A stretch of 32,166 nucleotides of DNA from a bacterium (GTDB lineage Bacteria > Bacillota_I > Bacilli_A > RF39 > UBA660). The DNA lies in contig JAQXHT010000051.1 of the NCBI GenBank assembly GCA_029007415.1, forward strand, positions 1-32,166, given 5' to 3'. The first letter of the stretch is position 1; every line of letters begins with the position of its first letter. Below the pieces are notes generated by a model that saw only the letters and a program-made list of their open reading frames with translations, had not been told where the DNA came from and did no database searches. Made by a program: the position numbers and the translations under genes. Positions 24,934 through 31,847 of the stretch are shown here, in pieces.

Positions 24934-25575
24934 TTAATCTCTATCATTACCACCAATAAGTTGTAAAATATAGACAAAAATATTAATAAAATCTAAGTAT
25001 AATTGAAATGCTCCAAAAATGGCACCCTTATCTTCACCTAAACTATCAAGAAGAACTGGTAGTTTTTTAGTGTCATAGGCAACATAACCGATAAATGCAA
25101 TCATTCCAAGAATACAAAGAACTAAATCTGCTGTACTACTTCCAACAAAGATATTAATGATACTTGCAATAATTATTCCTATTAACATCATAAGTAAAAT
25201 ATTACCTAGCTTGTCCAAAGACATTTTAGTAACTGTTCCAAATAAAGCAAATAAGCCAAACACAATCGCTGTTACTAAAAAGACTAGTATTAAACTCTTA
25301 AGTTCAAATGCTATGAATAGTGTTGAAAATGTAATTCCTGTAATAAATGAATATAACAAGTAACAAAATATCGCCGTCTGTTTGCTCATTTTGTGAATTC
25401 TAGCTGAGAAAAAGAAAGCAACTCCTAATTCTATTAGGATAATAATTATATAACTTGCTCCACTCATTAGATTAATGATAGCATTTTCATAATTTGATAG
25501 TACCATACCAGTTGCAAAAGTAAGTAATAGACCAGCAAATAACCAACCATATACTTTTGAATACAACTTCTCCAT
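24934..25575 (-). CDS. Bax inhibitor-1/YccA family membrane protein
   Basis: This 213-residue integral membrane protein has seven predicted hydrophobic segments. The BI-1 C-terminal block is present: GYVAYDTKKLP followed by a final helix (AFQLYLDFINIFVYILQLIG). Bacterial members such as YetJ behave as pH-sensitive calcium leak channels; the role here is inferred from that family. It has its own promoter and terminator. Confidence 0.92.
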   Translation of the reverse strand: MEKLYSKVYGWLFAGLLLTFATGMVLSNYENAIINLMSGASYIIIILIELGVAFFFSARIHKMSKQTAIFCYLLYSFITGITFSTLFIAFELKSLILVFLVTAIVFGLFALFGTVTKMSLDKLGNILLMMLIGIIIASIINIFVGSSTADLVLCILGMIAFIGYVAYDTKKLPVLLDSLGEDKGAIFGAFQLYLDFINIFVYILQLIGGNDRD

Positions 25576-25594
25576 TTTATCCTCCTTCCCTTTT

Positions 25595-25624
25595 AGTATA
25601 GCATATTTGATTTATCTTTACCAA
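25595..25624 (-). promoter_or_regulatory. Promoter of the BI-1 gene
   Basis: TTGGTA, 18 bases, then an extended TGC-TATACT on the minus strand. Confidence 0.6.
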
Positions 25625-25629
25625 TATGC

Positions 25630-26169
25630 TTATTTTGTTTTATTAAGAATTAGAATAAACTTATCGCCATATTTTCTTTCTTTATATATGGTATAATATT
25701 CACCATAAACAAATTTGTCTTTACTACTACTTTCTAAAATAACTAAACCATCAGTATTTAACAAATCATTCTTTTCTATTAGAATAAGAGCTTCTTTAAT
25801 ATAATCTGTTTTATACGGTGGATCAATAAAGATTAAATCATATTTATTAGTTGTTTCCTTCAAGAATTTACGGAAATCAATTAAATAGACAGTGTCTAAC
25901 TTTTCCCCTAAATTAGTTAAATTATTCTTGATAGTTTTAATAGCTATTTTGTTTTCATCAATGAAGGTACAACTCTTTCCTCCTTCACTTAATGCTTCTA
26001 AACCTAGATTACCACTACCTGCAAAAAGGTCAAGACAATTACTATCTTTAATATAATTTTGAATCATGGCAAATAAAGATTCTTTCACCCTATCCATAGT
26101 AGGTCTTGTTCCTTCTATATCATAACCAATAATATTTCTTCCTTTATATTTACCACTAATTATTTTCAT
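25630..26169 (-). CDS. rsmD: 16S rRNA (guanine(966)-N2)-methyltransferase
   Basis: RsmD methylates G966 in 16S rRNA. The 179-residue protein starts MKIISGKYKGR and has GTRPTMDRVKESLF, the SAM-binding LDLFAGSGNLGLEALS and the catalytic DPPY within LIFIDPPYKTDYI. AGGAGAG lies 6 bases before the ATG, inside the end of the upstream gene, which overlaps by 14 bases. A ylbF-type gene followed by rsmD is also the order in B. subtilis (ylbF-ylbG-ylbH). Confidence 0.95.
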   Translation of the reverse strand: MKIISGKYKGRNIIGYDIEGTRPTMDRVKESLFAMIQNYIKDSNCLDLFAGSGNLGLEALSEGGKSCTFIDENKIAIKTIKNNLTNLGEKLDTVYLIDFRKFLKETTNKYDLIFIDPPYKTDYIKEALILIEKNDLLNTDGLVILESSSKDKFVYGEYYTIYKERKYGDKFILILNKTK

Positions 26170-26422
26170 CTTTAATCTCTCCTAAGTATTTATTACAAGA
26201 TAATATCAAAAAGTTAAGTCGATTTTCTAGCATTTTATATTTTTTGTATTTCTCATCATTATATATTTCTTTTCTAATCGTTTCATTATAAGTATTATGA
26301 TACTCATCTATCTTAGCAATTAGTTCTTTATCTTCATAAATACTAGCAAGACTTTTCTTAATTTCAAACTTTATCTCCGAATTATCAATCATATCAACTA
26401 GTTCATAATAAGTTCCAATCAT
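26156..26422 (-). CDS. YlbF-like helical protein
   Basis: The 88 residues are almost all helix-forming and charged, with the pattern of the YlbF/YmcA family: an N-terminal helix (YYELVDMIDNSEIKFEIKKS), a middle ELIAKIDEYHNTYNE helix and a C-terminal helix. In B. subtilis, YlbF acts with YmcA and YaaT on RNase Y. The call rests on length, pattern and the adjacent rsmD more than on motifs. It ends in the rsmD start (14-base overlap). Confidence 0.6.
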   Translation of the reverse strand: MIGTYYELVDMIDNSEIKFEIKKSLASIYEDKELIAKIDEYHNTYNETIRKEIYNDEKYKKYKMLENRLNFLILSCNKYLGEIKDENN

Positions 26423-26472
26423 CTGTTAACCACTTCCGTCATTATTATAACAAATACTTAATCAAGAGAAAA

Positions 26473-27600
26473 CTATCTTTTCATTTTTAAATCATTACGA
26501 TAGCAGAAACTACCGCTATCAGCACTTTTTAGAAAGCCATTATAACTTGCTAAGGTTTGTTCTAACTTTTCTGGTTCATGTTTTCTAACGTATTTTACTC
26601 GTTTTTTTATTTTTCGTTTAGTCTTGCCATTTATTAGCATTAATAGTCTTTTATTCTTTAAAACAAAGCGATACCCTAGAAAACAAAAGCCATGATGAAT
26701 TTCTACTATCTGTGTCTTTCTATTAAGTTTTAGTTTTACTTCATCTAATTTCTTTTCTATTTCTTTTAAACAGTATTTAAGATATTCTCTATCTTCATGA
26801 AATAAAATGAAATCATCCATATATCTAACGTAGCATTTTATTCTTAGCTTTTCTTTAATAAAATGATCTAAGTCATTTAAATAATAAACTGCTAATATTT
26901 GACTAGTCATATTACCTATTGGTAGTCCTTTTCCTTTTTGATAAAGTGGTATTGATTCAAGAGACTTAATATGACTTTCGCAATCTCTAATACCTAGTTT
27001 TTTAACTCTTTCAATTTCACTTTCTACTGATTTTTTAATTTCTTCATTAACATAATTATAATTAGTACTAATAATTATTTCTTTTACCATATTAAATATA
27101 CGTTCATCTTTAATAAGCTTAGTTAGCTTATCAAGAAGTATTTCTTGGTCTATTGAATAAAAGTATTTTGATATATCACATTTAAGTACATATATTTTAT
27201 CATGATTTTCCTTCATTTTATTAATGTACTTTTTCACATAATATATTCCTTTACTTGAACCCATAAGTGGTCTTGTAGCTACATTCATTGGTAGTAAAAG
27301 TGGATCAATTAAAGGAAAAAGAAAATAAGTACTAACTAAGTGATTAACTATTTTATCTGGCATTGTTTCACTCATAATCAAACGATATTTCGGCTCTTTA
27401 ATTATAAAGATATGATATTTTTGATGATGATAAGCTTCCTCTTTTAAGGTATTGTAAATTGACATAATATTGCAAGAAAAAAATAGTTCAAATATGAAAA
27501 TCTTATCCTTGTGTTTAGTATTTTTGCGAACGGTATTATAAACATTAGTAAGATTTTCTATCGTAACTACTTCTTCATAACTAAGTGCTTTGCTTTTCAC
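26473..27600 (-). CDS. DGR reverse transcriptase
   Basis: The 375-residue reverse transcriptase copies template-repeat RNA into adenine-mutated cDNA. RT blocks in order: RLIMSETMPDKIVNH near 73-87, NVATRPLMGSSKG near 106-118, the first catalytic Asp in KCDISKYFYSID (D142), IGNMTSQ at 228-234, the catalytic YMDD at 260-263, and GYRF at 309-312. The SQ-containing IGNMTSQ block is the DGR hallmark in place of the QGxxxSP of other RTs. It has no maturase or endonuclease domain. The start must be GTG, since a stop lies two codons earlier; GGGGTG precedes it by 7 bases. It overlaps avd by 20 bases. Confidence 0.95.
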   Translation of the reverse strand: MKSKALSYEEVVTIENLTNVYNTVRKNTKHKDKIFIFELFFSCNIMSIYNTLKEEAYHHQKYHIFIIKEPKYRLIMSETMPDKIVNHLVSTYFLFPLIDPLLLPMNVATRPLMGSSKGIYYVKKYINKMKENHDKIYVLKCDISKYFYSIDQEILLDKLTKLIKDERIFNMVKEIIISTNYNYVNEEIKKSVESEIERVKKLGIRDCESHIKSLESIPLYQKGKGLPIGNMTSQILAVYYLNDLDHFIKEKLRIKCYVRYMDDFILFHEDREYLKYCLKEIEKKLDEVKLKLNRKTQIVEIHHGFCFLGYRFVLKNKRLLMLINGKTKRKIKKRVKYVRKHEPEKLEQTLASYNGFLKSADSGSFCYRNDLKMKR

Positions 27601-27937
27601 TCCTAATCACCCCATAAGAAATTTTTCTGATTTCAATTAAAAAATTACTAACTGACTCGTACTTCTTATGGCTAATAATTTTTTTCTTATAACTAACATG
27701 CATATAATAATCGAGCATAGAAATTTGAATAACTAGTGCTTTTAGATATTTAAGTTTAATTCTATTAGTATCCTCGATTCGGTAAGAAAAAATATTTTCA
27801 ATTATCAAATACATAGTTTTTTCGATATTTTGTTTTAATATCACTTCATTTTTAGGATAGTTAATTAATTGTTTGTTAATATAATCAATCGTTTTTTCAC
27901 TATTAGATAAAAGTCTAAAACTATCATTGGAGTCCAT
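27581..27937 (-). CDS. avd: DGR accessory variability determinant (Avd-like)
   Basis: The 118-residue basic protein is all helix, with four heptad-like stretches: KTIDYINKQLINY, LKQNIEKTMYLIIENIFSY, RIKLKYLKALVIQISMLDYYM and YESVSNFLIEIRKISYGVI. Avd proteins form pentameric four-helix barrels that bind the RT and the template RNA. The call rests on size, helix pattern and position directly before the RT. AAGGAG lies 7 bases before the ATG inside the preceding gene. Overlaps on both sides imply coupled translation. Confidence 0.85.
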   Translation of the reverse strand: MDSNDSFRLLSNSEKTIDYINKQLINYPKNEVILKQNIEKTMYLIIENIFSYRIEDTNRIKLKYLKALVIQISMLDYYMHVSYKKKIISHKKYESVSNFLIEIRKISYGVIRSEKQST

Positions 27938-28331
27938 CGATAAACTCCTTAATTTTATTATAATTTTCAGAACTATTAGAAATTAACATTTCAATTCTTT
28001 TCATTAATAATTCATGGGAACATTTGCTGTAATAACTTTTCTGAGCAATAGCTGATATATCTTTATATAGATTATCATCACTCATATAACTAGTTATTTC
28101 TTCATTTTCTACGATGTAAAAAGAAATATTCTTATCACGTAAATTTTTTGTTACTTTAGTAAGTGCTGCTACTGGGAATCCTAATTTTTCATTATTAATT
28201 TGGTATGAAAAAAGATAATTCATAGTTATAGCATCAAATCCAAAAGTAACATAAAAACTGCCTACTTTTAAGAGAACTATTTCTTCTTGATGTTGTTTTT
28301 TCAACTCTTCATACTTTTCTTTTACTTTCAT
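27924..28331 (-). CDS. MutS domain I-like DGR accessory protein
   Basis: The 135-residue protein starts MKVKEKYEELKKQHQEEIVL and then LLKVGSFYVTFGFDA, which follows the mismatch-recognition domain of MutS (YxxLK, then GDFYELFxxDA). It continues with LGFPVAALTKVTKNLRD and FYIVENEEI, also in MutS-I order. The Phe of the mismatch wedge is kept but the Glu is Val. No MutS core or ATPase is present. I start at 28331 because TAGGAG precedes that ATG; the frame runs 29 codons further back into template unit 1. I recall a MutS-like class among reported DGR accessory genes, which cannot be verified here. It overlaps avd by 14 bases. Confidence 0.72.
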   Translation of the reverse strand: MKVKEKYEELKKQHQEEIVLLKVGSFYVTFGFDAITMNYLFSYQINNEKLGFPVAALTKVTKNLRDKNISFYIVENEEITSYMSDDNLYKDISAIAQKSYYSKCSHELLMKRIEMLISNSSENYNKIKEFIDGLQ

Positions 28332-28350
28332 TTTACTCCTATAATAGTTA

Positions 28351-28732
28351 TGCCAAAGATTAATCTTGTTTCCAATCTTTAGATTATGAGTTATATCATT
28401 ACTTCCTCTAGTTACCAACCTTAATCAATAACATACGGTTAGATTAGCAATAATTATACTAATTCGTAGTAGGAATCTGGACGGGCCCCGAAGGAATTCG
28501 TGACGTTGTTCCAATGATTCAGACTGCCTGAAGGATTCACGTTCCAAACGTTCGCATTAGAGTTGTTAGACTCAAAGTTAGACGGAGACAGCGAAGTTCT
28601 AAGCTCTGAATGCAACACAAACCTGAAAGGTCCGTTAGTAGATTAACCTCACTTACTATATTTTTTCAATGTATCAATATTTTCTCAAATAATAATATTA
28701 GCTAAGAAAAGTATACATTATTTTTTCTGGCA
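28351..28732 (-). repeat. DGR template unit 1 (TR1 at 28477-28592)
   Basis: This unit lies 19 bases before the accessory gene start. In the minus sense it opens with TGCCAGAAAAAATAATG and ends with AGATTAATCTTTGGCA. Its 116-bp TR encodes LSPSNFESNNSNANVWNV then NPSGSLNHWNNVTNS then FGARP, with 11 Asn codons available for adenine mutagenesis. Glu replaces Asn at one site compared with TR2 and TR3. The ATGAG/CTCAT hairpin in the 3' flank carries one mismatch here. Confidence 0.88.
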
Positions 28733-29365
28733 TATAGTTTTTAAAGTAGATTTTAGTTAAATTGCAAGAATTACTAATTTACCTATATATGATGTTAGTT
28801 TTATTTTATAGATAAACGGATACTTACATGTCATATGACAGATATTTTTAAGTAAAACTATGCATGACACAAATTATTTTTCACTACTAGCATATTAGTA
28901 AATATGCCTTACTAGCTCCTATGGTATTTAATTATCTTTAGTAGTTAAATTTAACTGTAATAAACAACTATATATATTATTATCAGTCTTTTTCATAATC
29001 CGTACGAGGTGTCATTACCCCTGTTTCTTTCCGTTAGTATCTATTAGTGTCAAATAATAGATATATTACTCCGCTATAAGTTTTGTATTTTGAGTTATTT
29101 TCTTAATTTATATTAGTATTAAAATAATACAAAAATAAATTTCTTTCTATATCTTTTAATAATAGTAAAAAGTATTTTAAAGATTATAGATAAAGTCATT
29201 ACTCAAAACAAAATTACCATATTTTACCATAGATTTCCCCTCATCATCCATAATAATGGTAACATATCGTTTGAGAATTTTCAATATTTATTCTCAAGTA
29301 TGAATATATTTATACAAGAAAAAAAGCAAAAACTTTTTTAATAATTTTTACTTTTGTTATTGTTA
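28733..29365. other. 633-bp AT-rich gap between template units 1 and 2
   Basis: All other unit linkers are 28-79 bp. I find no open frame of useful length here. Notable pieces are a hairpin at 28890-28907 (GCATATT with AATATGC on the minus strand), a GC-richer islet near 28999-29032, and imperfect inverted arms (TTTTGAGT near 29087 and ACTCAAAA near 29201). It may be a decayed insertion or a degenerate unit. Confidence 0.4.
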
Positions 29366-29740
29366 TGCCAAAGATTAATCTTGTTTCCAATCTTACAGAT
29401 TATGAGTTGGCTCATTACTTCCTCTAGTTATTAACCTTAATCAATAACATACGGTTAGATTAGCAATGATTATACTAATTTGTAGTAGGAATCTGGACGG
29501 GCCCCGAAGGAATTCGTGACGTTGTTTCCGTTATTCAAGCTGCCTGAAGGATTCACGTTCCAAACATTTGCATTAGAGTTGTTTGAATTGAAGTTAGACG
29601 GAGACAGCAAACTTCTAAAAACTAATACTAGAAGGAAAAAACCGTTATTAGACTAACCTTATTTATATTCTTTTAATGTACCAATATTTTCTTGAATAGT
29701 TAACACCAGTCAAAAAAAGTATACATCATATTTCTTGGCA
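29366..29740 (-). repeat. DGR template unit 2 (TR2 at 29493-29608)
   Basis: The TR of 116 bp encodes LSPSNFNSNNSNANVWNV then NPSGSLNNGNNVTNS then FGARP. Gly stands at the Trp position found in most other copies, so this template would write a different scaffold residue. The 5' hairpin is the longest of the set (TTTTTTTGA with TCAAGAAAA, one G-U). Confidence 0.88.
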
Positions 29741-29776
29741 TAGTATTTAAAAACTACTTTGTCTTAATTATGGTTA

Positions 29777-30154
29777 TGCCAAAGATTAATCTTGTTTCCA
29801 ATCTTACAGATTATGAGTTATCTCATTACTTCCTCTAGTTACCAACCTTAATCAATAACATACGGTTTAGATTAGCAATAATTGTACTAACTTGTAGTAG
29901 GAATCTGGACGGGCCCCGAAGGAATTCGTGACGTTATTCCAGTCAATCAGACCGCCCGAAGGAAGGACGTTCCAAACGTTCGCATTAGAGTTGTTTGAAT
30001 TGAAGTTAGACGGAGACAGCAAACTTCTAAAAACTAATGCTAGAAAAAGTCTAAAACCGTTATTAGATTAACCTTTATCATTTTCTTTTAATGTACCAAT
30101 ATTTTTTTAAATAATTAGTTTAGCTAAAAAACGTATACATTATTTTTTTTGGCA
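29777..30154 (-). repeat. DGR template unit 3 (TR3 at 29905-30020), donor of the VR
   Basis: The TR of 116 bp encodes LSPSNFNSNNSNANVWNV then LPSGGLIDWNNVTNS then FGARP. It is the only template with LPSGGL, which the target VR also has. Every non-adenine base of this TR (91 positions, coding sense) is identical in the VR, and 15 of its 25 adenines differ. This unit has lost the TAA that the other units carry a few codons after FGARP. Confidence 0.93.
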
Positions 30155-30233
30155 TAACATAGGAAAAATAATACTCCTTTATTTTTTTAAATGCAAGCGA
30201 TTTTATATTTTAAAAATAAACAATTATAGCTTG

Positions 30234-30590
30234 TGTCAAAGATTAATCTTGTTTCCAATCTTACAGATTATGAGTTAGCTCATTACTTCCTCTAGTTAGT
30301 AACCTTAATCAATAACATACGGTTTAGATTAGCAATGATTATACTAATTTGTAGTAGGAATCTGGACGGGCCCCGAAGGAATTTGTTACATCACGATTAT
30401 TCAGGCTGCCTGAAGAAAACACGCTCCAAATATCTATTATAGAATAATTAGAATTGAAATAAAACGGAGACAGCAATATCTTTAATGCTTAGAACCTCGC
30501 ATTAGATTAACCTTGTTATTATTGCAATGTACAAATATTTTCTTAGCAATAATTATTAACTGAGAAAAGTATACATTATTTTTTCTGACA
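30234..30590 (-). repeat. DGR template unit 4 (TR4 at 30362-30474), divergent
   Basis: The TR of 113 bp encodes LSPFYFNSNYSIIDIWSV then FSSGSLNNRDVTNS then FGARP. One codon is missing and several Asn codons are gone. Unit ends read TGTCA and TGACA instead of TGCCA and TGGCA, a matched change that keeps the closing stem. The TR-enclosing stem is weaker here. It may be a degenerating template or one made from a previously mutated VR. Confidence 0.83.
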
Positions 30591-30629
30591 CTTTTGATAG
30601 AAAAATTATATTTTTATTTAAAATTAATA

Positions 30630-31009
30630 TGCCAAAGATTAATCTTGTTTCCAATCTTTTAGATTATGAGTTAGCTCATTACTTCCTCTAGTTATTAACC
30701 TTAATCAATAACATACGGTTTAGATTAGCAATGATTATACTAATTTGTAGTAGGAATCTGGACGGGCCCCGAAGGAATTCTCGACACTACCCCAATGATT
30801 CAACATGCCTGAAGGATTCACGTTCCAAACATTCGCACTAGAGTTATTTGAATTGAAGTTAGACGGAGACAGCGAACTTCTAAAACTAATGCTAGAATGG
30901 ATCAAAACCGCTATTAGATTAACCTTATATTATTTTTTATTATCAATGCACCAATATTCTTACAAATAGTATTATTAGTTATAAGATGTATACATTATTT
31001 TTTCTGGCA
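30630..31009 (-). repeat. DGR template unit 5 (TR5 at 30758-30873)
   Basis: The TR of 116 bp encodes LSPSNFNSNNSSANVWNV then NPSGMLNHWGSVENS then FGARP. Met, Gly and Ser replace residues that are Ser, Asn and Asn in TR1. The 5' hairpin is TCTTATAA with TTGTAAGA in the RNA sense. Confidence 0.88.
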
Positions 31010-31037
31010 TAAAATAATTTTGATATTTATATAGTAG

Positions 31038-31398
31038 TGCCAAAGATTAATCTTGTTTCCAATCTTACAGATTATGAGTTAGCTCATTACTTCCTCTAGT
31101 TACCAACCTTAATCAATAACATACGGTTAGATTAGCAATGATTATACTAATTTGTAGTAGGAATCTGGACGGGCCCCGAAGGAATTATTGACGTTATTCC
31201 AGTCAAGACTGCCTGAAGGCTGCACCGTCCAAACGTTAGCGTGAGAATTACCTGAGTTGAATTTAGACGGAGACAGTGAAAAAGAAATCCAAGTGAGAGA
31301 ACCGTTTTTAGATTAACCTTTTCTTTATGTTCAATGTACCAATATTTTTTCTGAATAATTAATTTAATCAAAGAAAGTATACATTATTTTTTCTGGCA
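31038..31398 (-). repeat. DGR template unit 6 (TR6 at 31165-31277)
   Basis: The TR of 113 bp encodes LSPSKFNSGNSHANVWTV then QPSGSLDWNNVNNS then FGARP, one codon shorter than most, at the loop before DW. Lys, Gly, His, Thr and Gln occupy positions that are Asn in other copies, so fewer sites are open to adenine mutagenesis. Confidence 0.86.
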
Positions 31399-31443
31399 CG
31401 TTTTAAGTAATATAAATTTTTTCAAATATATTTTATAGATGTA

Positions 31444-31808
31444 TGCCAAAGATTAATCTTGTTTCCAATCTTTAGATTATGAGTTAACTCATTACTTCCT
31501 CTAGTTATCAACCTTAATCAATAACATACGGTTAGATTAGCAATGATTATACTAATTTGTAGTAGGAATCTGGACGGGCCCCGAAGGAATTTGCAACATA
31601 CGTCCAATCATTCAGACTGCCCGAAGGATTCACGTTCCAAACGTTCGACTGTGAGTTGTTTGAATCGAAGTTAGACGGAGACAGCGAAAGGACAAACAAA
31701 CAGAAAGAGTCCGTTAGTAGATTAACCTTATTTATATTTATTTAATGCATCAATATTCTTACAAATAATTATATTAGTTGCAAGATGTATACATTACCTT
31801 TTCTGGCA
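31444..31808 (-). repeat. DGR template unit 7 (TR7 at 31570-31685)
   Basis: The TR of 116 bp encodes LSPSNFDSNNSQSNVWNV then NPSGSLNDWTYVANS then FGARP. It is nearest the target gene, starting just after the target terminator, yet it did not template the present VR: TR7 has CAG where the VR has CTT, a change that includes a guanine. The 5' hairpin is TCTTGCAA with TTGTAAGA. Confidence 0.88.
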
Positions 31809-31809
31809 T

Positions 31810-31842
31810 AAATTAAAGGCAAAATGATGAGTCATTTTGCCT
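31810..31842 (-). terminator. Terminator of the DGR target gene
   Basis: AGGCAAAATGA and its perfect complement form an 11-bp stem with a 4-base loop, 5 bases past the TAG stop, with TTTAATTTA after it on the minus strand. It separates target transcription from the template array. Confidence 0.75.
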
Positions 31843-31847
31843 AGAAA

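Noticed and set aside
26473-27600. Retron or group II intron reverse transcriptase
   Set aside because: IGNMTSQ, the avd-like neighbour and the TR/VR pair identify a DGR. No maturase domain and no retron msr/msd layout are present.
28332-28418. Longer start for the MutS-like gene
   Set aside because: The extra 29 codons lie in template unit 1's conserved flank and lack a ribosome-binding site; the ATG at 28331 has TAGGAG upstream.
28970-29035. Short peptide near RKETGVMTPRTDYEKD in the gap between units 1 and 2
   Set aside because: About 16 codons bounded by stops with no start; too short to call a gene or remnant of a known family.
29078-29215. Small insertion element flanked by imperfect inverted arms
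   Set aside because: Arms are about 8 exact bases with gaps, in AT-rich sequence, with no target duplication or transposase.
31147-31371. 74-codon open frame inside template unit 6
   Set aside because: It is out of the target frame, lies across TR6 and its leader, has no start signals and is not open in the other units.
28351-31808. CRISPR-like repeat array
   Set aside because: Units are 357-382 bp with internal homology to the target gene, not 25-40 bp repeats with unique spacers, and no cas genes are present.
28351-31808. A promoter inside each template unit
   Set aside because: Conserved GTATAC and TTGGTACATT blocks look promoter-like, but no -35/-10 pair keeps constant spacing across units, so none is annotated.
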